Shown: positions 13,064 through 22,500 of the stretch, one piece after another
Layout of the letters: each line of letters starts with the position of its first letter
Position numbering within the stretch: the stretch's first letter is position 1
DNA from: Gremmenia infestans
Taxonomy: Eukaryota > Ascomycota > Leotiomycetes > Helotiales > Hamatocanthoscyphaceae
DNA length: 64,000 nt
Reading direction: 5' to 3'
NCBI GenBank assembly: GCA_032629725.1
Contig: JAFEVB010000018.1
Location: forward strand, 720,434-784,433
The notes under the pieces: model-generated
Told to the model about the DNA's origin: nothing
Databases searched by the model: none
What the model saw: only the letters and a program-made list of their open reading frames with translations
Position numbers and translations under genes: made by a program

Positions 13064-13465
13064 TTGGTCTGAAGATCAGATGATATCTCGTTGTTATGCG
13101 GAGATAATATAAAAGTTGGCGAGTGGTGAGCATTGAATAGGAGGGTAAGGTGTCGACCAGCGATGGGCTTTATCGGTAGTTTTGTTCGTGTTATCACGTG
13201 TAAATAGCCCCTCTGTTAACCCTGCCAGGCAAAGCTTCAAAGTCGTTGTTTGGCAGGGTATCCTGATTTGGGCCTACTGTCTCTATCGGCAGATCAAAGT
13301 CACTAAGGTCCAAGGTTACTTCTTGATTTTAGGAGGTCATCTATTGCTCCTACAAGCGAGAAGTTTATATGATTTCAAATGAGACCAAGATTGAATATGA
13401 CTTTTCAATAGATATTATGTATATGATTGAGCTACTATAGAGAGCGACTTATATAGATCTAATAT
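13064..13465. other. Intergenic region, left arm
   Basis: This is the mirror of 20580-20981: 402 bases with no supported gene. A TCACGTGT element occurs near 13193-13200, upstream of the pseudokinase. Confidence 0.5.
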
Positions 13466-14760
13466 CTACGCTCCACTAATGGGCAATGGATTGCTAAGGA
13501 ATTCTGTTACGGGCAGAGTCGTCTGGGGCAAATTATTGCACTATGATTAACGAGTTAGCAGAGAAATTAGACCAAAGGAGACTACCTTTAAAGAGATAAA
13601 GCAAGAATCCAAGGTTTTGCATTGGACTTACGTAAACATTCACAAGATTCATGTTGCGCTCTTGAGTGGTAAGCACACTGATCCAGAGGTTTTGGTAAAA
13701 CTGTGGCATATTCACCCCGCTGAGAATATATTATCTCCATATACCGGTTCTAAAGAGCGGGAAAACTTACTCAAGTCTATTGAACCATGTCGAAGCAACC
13801 TTATAGGACTTCACCACAATATTGTCCAACAGCTCATGGTTGTAAGCCTTCCACTTATCCTGCATTGCAGGCACCGGACCATTTGGATTTTGCTAAGAAT
13901 ACCATGTATTGGATTGCATGAGTGTATATATCCCCTCATAGGTGAGACGGTAGGCGTCTATAATGTCGGGGAGGTTCATATAACTTAATCCCATCCCTAA
14001 TTCTTTTATAGTAAGCAATTATTCTTGGTATCCCATTGCTGCAAAACTGTCTCCGGTGTATCTATTCGCAATGCTCAAGTCAGCATAGTACAATTGGAAA
14101 AGCAGGGATCAAGATCACTTGAATGTTGCCGCCGCTAAACAGAGCACCTTCATCAAATTTTGGTCGCGATGGGAAGACTACCAATCGGTCAAGGTTTTTC
14201 TGTTTATAAAAACAAGTACGTGTATTAATCAGTTGTTTAAGAGCCAGGAGGTTGATCCAATCTCGGCTCTCAAGAATATGAGAATCACAGAGCGGATTTG
14301 GACGTACTATGCCTTCAAGCTCCTGAAGTACACGCCTGCCAAAATTGCTAACGACCGTAGTGATACGTCCGGCAAAGCTTCCAACATTAAAATCCCAGGT
14401 GTCATCTTGTCTGCCCTTGATCCACTGGTTAACCCAGCTGGCAGTCCTGGCACCGGTATCGGTAGGAGTGCAGCCGAAACGAGCATCATCAATAGGAGTA
14501 CCAGGAGTGTATCCGACTGACCACCAGGACAATCTACCCATACTGATGTACTCGCTGAAGAACTAGCCTATCGACTGGCCTCCGTACACATGTTCGGTAT
14601 CGTAGGGTGCTTGAGATCCATCATTGAGGATACGCGGACTGTCAACCTCTTGAACATCCCAGTTATCAAAAGCTTCTAACACTCGGTCATATCTCTTCAC
14701 AGTTTGGAAGTACTGTGCGCGAACCCGAAACAGCACCACGCCTCTGTAGGGCGCGTACAA
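13466..14760 (-). pseudogene. Decayed multi-exon gene, possibly chitinase-like (left-arm copy)
   Basis: This is an identical mirror of 19285-20579. Internal stops are at 14563-14565, 14019-14021 and 13893-13895. See the right-arm copy. Confidence 0.35.
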
Positions 14761-15027
14761 GCCCTTCTAGTTCTCAAAAATATTTGAGTTTAGGCCAATT
14801 GATTCATAAAGCTATCAAGATTTCCCACCCGTACCCAGTAGGCGCGCGCTTATATTCTGCAATCGCGAAGCGCTAGCCATACCGCACACCGCCTTCGTGA
14901 CGGTGCACTAAACATTCCCCCGTCGACGCTCGCCGCTCGTTCACTCGAAACCTTTTAAGCCCGTCGTTCACCCACATTACTGAAGTACAGTTACAACAGC
15001 TTCTTGGAGTATCATATCATTTTGGCC

Positions 15028-16269
15028 ATGATCAAACCCGAAGAGAGATTCTTCAGCGATGGTGGGGGCTACTTTGGCGCGGCAGAAAATCCCAGTACCG
15101 AAGCTTTTCTAAACGTCTGGGATTGGGATGAACTGCGCATGGTCAAGCTCAAAGGGACCGCCAAGATCTTCCCACCTGATGAGGGCAACGAGATTCAAAT
15201 TTTGGCGCAATTCGCCGACTACCTATCGCCGGAAGTTCGCGCAGTTACCCTTGACGATGATGGGCTTATTACTAGAGTCTCTACAGATCCGGACGAGGAT
15301 GATACTATCTTTGTCCCATATTTTCCCTTGGCGACCGTTCCATCGCTGGCCGATTGCCCTACAATCCAATACTCCAAACTTCAAGAGCTCGATCGGTTAG
15401 GACCAGGTGTTGATCTCTCATCCTACGAAGATGAGTCCGGGAATCCTCAAACAGTTGCCTTCAAATTCAATTCCTGGTGGAAGCCTGTGAGAATGCAAAT
15501 GGCTTGGGATGAACTACACCTTTTGAAAAATCTGCCTCCGCATCCTAATCTCCTACGACTTGATCGCGTTGTTCTTGAAGATGTAGAGTCTCGTGTGATT
15601 GGATTTACAACAAAGTACATCCCAGGTGGAACTCTCGAAACTCTCAAGGTGCCTTTTCGATTTGAGTGGCTACAACAACTTACCCAAGTTGTGGATTTTC
15701 TCAACCTGGAACTAGGAATTATGCATCAAGATATTGCGCCCCGAAATCTGCTTATCGATCCAGACACACACAAGCTCGTCCTCTTCGACTTCAACTTCGC
15801 TGCACGCGGAAAGGATAGATTGATAGACGGTCAGGATGACGTATCTAGCGTTGTATTTACACTATACGAGCTCATCACGAACGATACACACTTTACGAGC
15901 ATCCCTCTATGGGATCGAAATATAGACATGGTACAAAGCATGTCAGAGTGGCCCTGTAACCGTGAACTAGACTTAGATGTATCGGTATTCCGCAACTTTT
16001 TGAATGAATGGGCAGCAGAACGAAGATCCGAGGGGGATATGGAACGAGATCTCAATGCACCCAACCAGCTTACATGGCCGGACTTACCAACCCCGCCCGA
16101 GTATGATGTCCCTTACGAGGTAGGAAAAACCTTGGATAGAGAGCCTAATCTGGTAACGGGCGTGCGGACGCGACGTGTTGCAATAGAGCTAGGGCAGTAT
16201 TGCTTTCGCTGGGAGAGGCCGCCGCAGAGCAGGTTGTTAAAGAAGAAAGAGAGTGAAAATGCCATGTAG
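15028..16269 (+). CDS. Protein kinase-like protein, telomere-proximal (left-arm copy)
   Basis: This is an identical mirror of 17776-19017, 413 residues from ATG 15028. The open frame extends upstream to a TTG at 15004, but the ATG is the likelier start. See the right-arm copy for motifs. Confidence 0.72.
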   Translation: MIKPEERFFSDGGGYFGAAENPSTEAFLNVWDWDELRMVKLKGTAKIFPPDEGNEIQILAQFADYLSPEVRAVTLDDDGLITRVSTDPDEDDTIFVPYFPLATVPSLADCPTIQYSKLQELDRLGPGVDLSSYEDESGNPQTVAFKFNSWWKPVRMQMAWDELHLLKNLPPHPNLLRLDRVVLEDVESRVIGFTTKYIPGGTLETLKVPFRFEWLQQLTQVVDFLNLELGIMHQDIAPRNLLIDPDTHKLVLFDFNFAARGKDRLIDGQDDVSSVVFTLYELITNDTHFTSIPLWDRNIDMVQSMSEWPCNRELDLDVSVFRNFLNEWAAERRSEGDMERDLNAPNQLTWPDLPTPPEYDVPYEVGKTLDREPNLVTGVRTRRVAIELGQYCFRWERPPQSRLLKKKESENAM

Positions 16270-16877
16270 TAGGCTATATATGAAGGATAGCTTTCAATTA
16301 CATTAATCCAAGAGTAGATTAAGTATACTATATGTTTCTAAATTCTCTCTTTAATTATTCTTATAATAGTTGCTTCTAATAGAAACTATCTATTATACGA
16401 GCAAGACCGGATGAAGAAGTGTGGAGAGGACGATTATTGTCTATGATTAAAACGGTTTGGTTTTATGAGAGTTGGTTAGTTTAATGTGTTTTTAATTTAC
16501 TTGATATTGTGGATTTTAGTTATTCTTGTATCTTTTGTGTAGGTTGAGTTGTTGTCGTGGTGTTTAGTGTGGTTTTGGAGAGTGCGGATTAGTGTGTTGT
16601 GTTTGGTTTCGTGGATTGTGAATTTGAGGAGTGGGGCTGTTTGGTGGTGAGAAGCGAGTGTTCTGATGTGGTAGATGTTTGTTGTGGATCCTATGTTTTG
16701 TTAGGTTTGGGGGTTGATAGTGCTTAGTATATTTAGCGTAGTTATAGGCGAGTATTGTAATGGGGCCGTATGGTGATATTACTCATATATGTGTCCGCTG
16801 GAGTTTGTCAATCGGTAAGTTTTGGGCTTAATTTGGCCCTTTGTAGTTGCGCCGAGGTGGACGTATATATTTATTGG

Positions 16878-16970
16878 TTAGGGTTTGGGTTTGGGTTAGG
16901 GTTAGGGGTTGGGTTGTGGGTTGGGGTAGGGGTAGGGTGAGGGGTTGGGGGATAGGGTTGAGGGTGTGGG
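16878..16970 (+). repeat. Degenerate TTAGGG-type telomeric repeat
   Basis: A run of about 15 units matches TTAGGG or close variants (TTTGGG, TTAGGGG, TTGGGG, TAGGGG, TTGAGGG). The G-rich strand runs 5'-3' to the right, as expected at the right-hand end of a chromosome whose body is the left arm. The units are much less regular than a real fungal telomere, which suggests sequencing noise or decay. Confidence 0.75.
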
Positions 16971-17048
16971 ATATTGTATTTTGTGTTGCGCGTCGCTGTG
17001 CATCAGAGCGTTTGTTGTGTTGGAAGAGAGTAGCAGAGTGGCTTTATA

Positions 17049-17134
17049 CCTTACCTAACCCTTATCCCTAACCTTCCTATCCCTTTCCAGTACCCTTACC
17101 CGATCCCCGTTCCTTAACCCTAACCTCTAACCCT
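17049..17134 (-). repeat. Degenerate CCCTAA-type telomeric repeat, opposite orientation
   Basis: This C-rich block contains CCTAACCC, CCCTAACC, TTAACCCTAACC and CTAACCCT units with irregular spacing. It is the orientation expected for the left end of the chromosome whose body is the right arm. With 16878-16970 it forms a head-to-head telomere junction, separated by 78 bases. Confidence 0.75.
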
Positions 17135-17775
17135 GAAACTGTGATCTTGTTGAGGCTAAGCATTGGTATTTTTTATAGGATCTGTTTAGGTCTATATAAA
17201 GAGGGTCTTTTGGTTGCGGTCGCGGGGGTGGTTGTGTTTCGGTGGTTCCAGTGGAAGTGGAGAGCTGGAATTCGCGTGTTGTGTGGTGCGTGATGTTACA
17301 CCCAGTTCAGAGTTTTGTTGGGTGGTAGACGTATTCGCCTGGTGGGTTGTGGTTGTTGTGGCGTGTGAGTTTTTTTGTTTGGTTTTTTGTAGTGGGGGGT
17401 GTGGGTAGTGGGGACGGTTGTGTGTTGGATGTGTGAAGCGTGTGTTTGTGTTGTTTTGGGGTTGTTGTGGTGGCGGGGTTGTTGGTGTGTGGGGTTTGGG
17501 GTTGTGTTGGTTTTTTAGTGTGCTGTGCTTGGGTTTGTTGAGTGTGTTTTAGGGGTTCTTTGAGAGTGTGTTGTTTAGGTGTTTAGGGTGGTTGTGGTGA
17601 GAGTGGATGTGCTGTTTAGGGTGGTTGTACGGATGGCGTGTGTTGTGTGTGGGTATTTGTGTTGATTTAATATGTTGTTGTTTTTGGTAATGTAGAGGTT
17701 TGGTGTAATAATTTTGGTGTGGTAGCTTCCTAGTGGATTAATGTAATTGAACTGCTATCCTTCATATATAGCCTA

Positions 17776-19017
17776 CTACATGGCATTTTCACTCTCTTTC
17801 TTCTTTAACAACCTGCTCTGCGGCGGCCTCTCCCAGCGAAAGCAATACTGCCCTAGCTCTATTGCAACACGTCGCGTCCGCACGCCCGTTACCAGATTAG
17901 GCTCTCTATCCAAGGTTTTTCCTACCTCGTAAGGGACATCATACTCGGGCGGGGTTGGTAAGTCCGGCCATGTAAGCTGGTTGGGTGCATTGAGATCTCG
18001 TTCCATATCCCCCTCGGATCTTCGTTCTGCTGCCCATTCATTCAAAAAGTTGCGGAATACCGATACATCTAAGTCTAGTTCACGGTTACAGGGCCACTCT
18101 GACATGCTTTGTACCATGTCTATATTTCGATCCCATAGAGGGATGCTCGTAAAGTGTGTATCGTTCGTGATGAGCTCGTATAGTGTAAATACAACGCTAG
18201 ATACGTCATCCTGACCGTCTATCAATCTATCCTTTCCGCGTGCAGCGAAGTTGAAGTCGAAGAGGACGAGCTTGTGTGTGTCTGGATCGATAAGCAGATT
18301 TCGGGGCGCAATATCTTGATGCATAATTCCTAGTTCCAGGTTGAGAAAATCCACAACTTGGGTAAGTTGTTGTAGCCACTCAAATCGAAAAGGCACCTTG
18401 AGAGTTTCGAGAGTTCCACCTGGGATGTACTTTGTTGTAAATCCAATCACACGAGACTCTACATCTTCAAGAACAACGCGATCAAGTCGTAGGAGATTAG
18501 GATGCGGAGGCAGATTTTTCAAAAGGTGTAGTTCATCCCAAGCCATTTGCATTCTCACAGGCTTCCACCAGGAATTGAATTTGAAGGCAACTGTTTGAGG
18601 ATTCCCGGACTCATCTTCGTAGGATGAGAGATCAACACCTGGTCCTAACCGATCGAGCTCTTGAAGTTTGGAGTATTGGATTGTAGGGCAATCGGCCAGC
18701 GATGGAACGGTCGCCAAGGGAAAATATGGGACAAAGATAGTATCATCCTCGTCCGGATCTGTAGAGACTCTAGTAATAAGCCCATCATCGTCAAGGGTAA
18801 CTGCGCGAACTTCCGGCGATAGGTAGTCGGCGAATTGCGCCAAAATTTGAATCTCGTTGCCCTCATCAGGTGGGAAGATCTTGGCGGTCCCTTTGAGCTT
18901 GACCATGCGCAGTTCATCCCAATCCCAGACGTTTAGAAAAGCTTCGGTACTGGGATTTTCTGCCGCGCCAAAGTAGCCCCCACCATCGCTGAAGAATCTC
19001 TCTTCGGGTTTGATCAT
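17776..19017 (-). CDS. Protein kinase-like protein, nearest gene to the telomere-like core
   Basis: A single exon of 413 residues starting at ATG 19015-19017; the frame continues upstream only to a TTG. The protein has an N-terminal region of about 150 residues with no recognised domain, then a kinase-like fold. Visible features are an AFKF beta-3 lysine, a glutamate in a helix reading DELHLL, a hinge-like KYIPGGTLE, a catalytic loop MHQDIAPRNLL near residue 230 (HQD in place of HRD, with the conserved Asn) and LFDFNFA in place of DFG. Lys, Asp, Asn and the metal-binding Asp are therefore kept, so activity is possible. The C-terminal tail after about residue 330 is unusual and contains WPDLPTPPEYDVP. 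Fungi carry many such orphan kinase-like proteins, and the substrate is unknown. The gene lies about 640 bases from the CCCTAA-like block, so telomere position silencing is plausible. Confidence 0.78.
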   Translation of the reverse strand: MIKPEERFFSDGGGYFGAAENPSTEAFLNVWDWDELRMVKLKGTAKIFPPDEGNEIQILAQFADYLSPEVRAVTLDDDGLITRVSTDPDEDDTIFVPYFPLATVPSLADCPTIQYSKLQELDRLGPGVDLSSYEDESGNPQTVAFKFNSWWKPVRMQMAWDELHLLKNLPPHPNLLRLDRVVLEDVESRVIGFTTKYIPGGTLETLKVPFRFEWLQQLTQVVDFLNLELGIMHQDIAPRNLLIDPDTHKLVLFDFNFAARGKDRLIDGQDDVSSVVFTLYELITNDTHFTSIPLWDRNIDMVQSMSEWPCNRELDLDVSVFRNFLNEWAAERRSEGDMERDLNAPNQLTWPDLPTPPEYDVPYEVGKTLDREPNLVTGVRTRRVAIELGQYCFRWERPPQSRLLKKKESENAM

Positions 19018-19284
19018 GGCCAAAATGATATGATACTCCAAGAAGCTGTTGTAACTGTACTTCAGTAATGTGGGTGAACGACGGGCTTAAAAGGTTTCGA
19101 GTGAACGAGCGGCGAGCGTCGACGGGGGAATGTTTAGTGCACCGTCACGAAGGCGGTGTGCGGTATGGCTAGCGCTTCGCGATTGCAGAATATAAGCGCG
19201 CGCCTACTGGGTACGGGTGGGAAATCTTGATAGCTTTATGAATCAATTGGCCTAAACTCAAATATTTTTGAGAACTAGAAGGGC

Positions 19285-20579
19285 TTGTACGCGCCCTACA
19301 GAGGCGTGGTGCTGTTTCGGGTTCGCGCACAGTACTTCCAAACTGTGAAGAGATATGACCGAGTGTTAGAAGCTTTTGATAACTGGGATGTTCAAGAGGT
19401 TGACAGTCCGCGTATCCTCAATGATGGATCTCAAGCACCCTACGATACCGAACATGTGTACGGAGGCCAGTCGATAGGCTAGTTCTTCAGCGAGTACATC
19501 AGTATGGGTAGATTGTCCTGGTGGTCAGTCGGATACACTCCTGGTACTCCTATTGATGATGCTCGTTTCGGCTGCACTCCTACCGATACCGGTGCCAGGA
19601 CTGCCAGCTGGGTTAACCAGTGGATCAAGGGCAGACAAGATGACACCTGGGATTTTAATGTTGGAAGCTTTGCCGGACGTATCACTACGGTCGTTAGCAA
19701 TTTTGGCAGGCGTGTACTTCAGGAGCTTGAAGGCATAGTACGTCCAAATCCGCTCTGTGATTCTCATATTCTTGAGAGCCGAGATTGGATCAACCTCCTG
19801 GCTCTTAAACAACTGATTAATACACGTACTTGTTTTTATAAACAGAAAAACCTTGACCGATTGGTAGTCTTCCCATCGCGACCAAAATTTGATGAAGGTG
19901 CTCTGTTTAGCGGCGGCAACATTCAAGTGATCTTGATCCCTGCTTTTCCAATTGTACTATGCTGACTTGAGCATTGCGAATAGATACACCGGAGACAGTT
20001 TTGCAGCAATGGGATACCAAGAATAATTGCTTACTATAAAAGAATTAGGGATGGGATTAAGTTATATGAACCTCCCCGACATTATAGACGCCTACCGTCT
20101 CACCTATGAGGGGATATATACACTCATGCAATCCAATACATGGTATTCTTAGCAAAATCCAAATGGTCCGGTGCCTGCAATGCAGGATAAGTGGAAGGCT
20201 TACAACCATGAGCTGTTGGACAATATTGTGGTGAAGTCCTATAAGGTTGCTTCGACATGGTTCAATAGACTTGAGTAAGTTTTCCCGCTCTTTAGAACCG
20301 GTATATGGAGATAATATATTCTCAGCGGGGTGAATATGCCACAGTTTTACCAAAACCTCTGGATCAGTGTGCTTACCACTCAAGAGCGCAACATGAATCT
20401 TGTGAATGTTTACGTAAGTCCAATGCAAAACCTTGGATTCTTGCTTTATCTCTTTAAAGGTAGTCTCCTTTGGTCTAATTTCTCTGCTAACTCGTTAATC
20501 ATAGTGCAATAATTTGCCCCAGACGACTCTGCCCGTAACAGAATTCCTTAGCAATCCATTGCCCATTAGTGGAGCGTAG
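19285..20579 (+). pseudogene. Decayed multi-exon gene, possibly C-terminal part of a GH18 killer-toxin-like chitinase
   Basis: Coding-like sequence runs through at least four segments broken by stops: TAG 19480-19482, TAA 20024-20026 and TAG 20150-20152. Each would read as glutamine with a single T-to-C change (CAG or CAA). Plausible introns are about 19928-19980 (ending tag), 20274-20325 (GTAAGT to CTCAG) and 20413-20503 (GTAAGT to CATAG). The last exon gives a natural end at TAG 20577-20579. A segment reading DTEHVYGGQSIG with an FFSEY sequence after the stop recalls the C-terminal region of fungal subgroup-C chitinases. This family call is weak, made by memory of motif style only. No catalytic GH18 DxxDxDxE motif is present, so at most a 3' remnant remains. 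No secretion signal can be seen. Confidence 0.35.
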
Positions 20580-20981
20580 ATATTAGATCTATATAAGTCG
20601 CTCTCTATAGTAGCTCAATCATATACATAATATCTATTGAAAAGTCATATTCAATCTTGGTCTCATTTGAAATCATATAAACTTCTCGCTTGTAGGAGCA
20701 ATAGATGACCTCCTAAAATCAAGAAGTAACCTTGGACCTTAGTGACTTTGATCTGCCGATAGAGACAGTAGGCCCAAATCAGGATACCCTGCCAAACAAC
20801 GACTTTGAAGCTTTGCCTGGCAGGGTTAACAGAGGGGCTATTTACACGTGATAACACGAACAAAACTACCGATAAAGCCCATCGCTGGTCGACACCTTAC
20901 CCTCCTATTCAATGCTCACCACTCGCCAACTTTTATATTATCTCCGCATAACAACGAGATATCATCTGATCTTCAGACCAA
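20580..20981. other. Intergenic region upstream of the pseudokinase
   Basis: These 402 bases hold no supported gene. An ACACGTGATAA stretch at 20844-20854 contains a CACGTG E-box directly joined to a GATAA motif, about 130 bases before the pseudokinase ATG. This is a possible regulatory site (inference). Confidence 0.45.
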
Positions 20982-22050
20982 ATGGCTCCAGTTCGCCCAC
21001 CCACTGGCATCGGGCCGGTCGACCAGTACGGCGTGTACGGCCTCAGTGCTTGTCGAACAGAGGACAAGAAATCCCTCATTATTTACCCCGAGAATTATAG
21101 ACCTCAGAACGACCCAGAATATGAGGATCCGAACGGGTCTGCGCATGCGTGGCAGAACCAGGAAGAGGCGATGGAACAGCTGGGTTGGCTGAAGAAGATC
21201 CATGAGATTATTGGGGCGAGTGATCCAATCTCGCATCCACGTGTACAGAGGTCAGTTTGTATCCGGTGCGAGAAGAGTCTACAAAACTGACTCAGTTTTC
21301 AGGCTTTTGAAAACTCAAACCGGAACCGGATTTCCCGTCGTTGACTTCGTCGATAAAGGTGATTTGTATAGCTTTCTGCGCACGAATCCTAAGCCTGTAG
21401 TCCCATCTGGCAAGGGATCCGAGAATCCCTTGACTCTTAAGTACGTCAATTTATCGAGAAGAATTTTGAGAAAAGATTCTAGACTTACAATTTGCAGACT
21501 TCGCTGGGCACTAAATATCGCTTCAGCCCTGGCCTTCTTACACACTAAAAACATTGTATTTGAAGGGCTCTCTCCAAATAACATCCACCTACGGTCTGAC
21601 CTCTCAGCCGCTCTTGTCGATCTAGACGTCGCAGCCTACAAAGAGCAAACGGGTAGCAACGGCATAGAAGGCGGCTACCGAAGTCCTGACTGGCATGAAG
21701 AGCCTTTCGCCGACCAGCCTGAAACCTGGATCACACCTTCGCAAGATATCTATACGTTTGGATCGTTGCTATATTACTTGTTAGTAGAGGAAGACCCTGA
21801 ACCGTGGAGGGATGAGGAGGACATGCCGGAGCTTGAGGAGAATGATCTGGATGAGATTATTAGGAAGTGCTGGGTGAGAGAATTTGGCAGTATGGATGAG
21901 GTTGTGAAAGCTGTGAAGAATATTGTGGCGCAGGAGGGGTTAAAGTTGAGTGGGCAGGATGATATTATGGTTGATGCTTCCGTTGAGCGGTTTGAGGCTG
22001 CTGGGATCTTTTCAAAAATGATTAAGCGATTTGAGGAATCTTCGGCTTAA
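20982..22050 (+). CDS. Protein kinase-like protein lacking the catalytic Asp (pseudokinase)
   Basis: Exons 20982-21250, 21303-21440 and 21498-22050 join in frame to 319 residues, and both introns are GT-AG. Residues 1-90 (starting MAPVRPPTG) are not recognised. The later part resembles a kinase C-lobe: a helix ALNIASALAFLHTKNIVFEG, then LSPNNIHL near residue 160 where HRDLxxxN is expected, LVDLDVAAY where DFG is expected, YRSPDW as an APE-like element and DIYTFGSLLYYLL as the following helix. The HRD Asp is replaced by Gly (FEGLSPNN) while the Asn is retained, and DFG is degenerate. Catalysis is therefore unlikely. The glycine-rich loop is not identifiable. It is a different family member from the kinase-like gene at 17776-19017. 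Confidence 0.72.
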
Positions 22051-22185
22051 GCCCTATCCTGGCGGTCTTGAGAGGCAGGAGGACTTTGTAGAAGGTATAT
22101 TCCTTTAGCAAGACCATTTTATGACGAACGTCTTCACGTCACAAGACTATCATACTAAGATAAGAATATACTTTCGCGAGTAATC

Positions 22186-22410
22186 CCTGCAGCGGACATG
22201 TTAGCAATGGCTGTTGAGGCCTGCAAGCAGCTGGCTGATCAGAGCAAGGAGCTTGACAGCTTTCTTTTCAAAAACGTCTCTTTCCATTCAGCACTAACGA
22301 TACCCGATAGTCCTAGTGGTATCGAGGTAAACATGTGCTTACGGCCTCAGAAGAATGTGAATGAGAAAGATGCTGGATGGCACGATTTCCGACTGTACAC
22401 GACCAAGTAA
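22186..22410 (+). pseudogene. Scrap of a highly reducing polyketide synthase dehydratase domain
   Basis: The frame reads VIPAADMLAMAVEACKQLAD, then VSFHSALTIPDSPSGIEVNM and CLRPQKN. This is the pattern of the PKS dehydratase domain (a PAA-G-M/Y box followed by the I-P-D...G-I/V-E-V strand). It ends at a GTAAGC that looks like a splice donor (22409), after WHDFRLYT. Nothing of the KS, AT or other PKS domains is present around it, so only about 70 residues of a roughly 2300-residue enzyme remain. It sits in a 450-base gap between the pseudokinase and the ipa-like gene. The catalytic His of the dehydratase, normally just upstream of the PAA box, is not seen. Confidence 0.45.
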
Positions 22411-22500
22411 GCTGGGCTTTTATTCTCAGGCTTTCATTTCTGTTTGTGTAATCGAATTCTGAAACCGGTTTCTCAAAAATGTTAGCTACCAGGCTTTTAG

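Larger units (their letters stand above)
1..16291. repeat. Left arm of perfect inverted repeat
   Basis: This arm is the exact reverse complement of 17754-34044, with position x pairing with 34045-x. All reading frames in it have equal-length partners in the other arm, so there is no net indel over 16.3 kb. The symmetry fails at 16292, where the two sides read c-ttt-c against c-agtt-c. The arm begins at base 1 inside the coding sequence of an acyl-CoA synthetase that is complete only beyond the right arm. This makes the left arm the likely derived or artefactual copy. Confidence 0.98.
16292..17753. other. Non-palindromic G/T-rich spacer between the arms
   Basis: About 20 bases just inside each arm still resemble one another, then symmetry is lost. 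The plus strand is strongly G/T-rich on both sides of the telomere-like core (roughly 16480-16877 and 17140-17730). This is not what a mirror-image subtelomere would give. The reading frames inside (for example 16847-17071 and 17214-17408) are low-complexity W/V/G-rich and are not believable genes. The texture suggests noisy, single-read-quality sequence or a low-complexity subtelomere. Confidence 0.85.

Noticed and set aside
15004..15027. Extended start of the kinase-like gene at 15004 (and mirror)
   Set aside because: The first codon is TTG; the first ATG is at 15028.
16847..17408. Open frames inside the spacer (16847-17071, 17214-17408)
   Set aside because: They encode only V/W/G/R-rich strings produced by G/T-rich or telomeric sequence.
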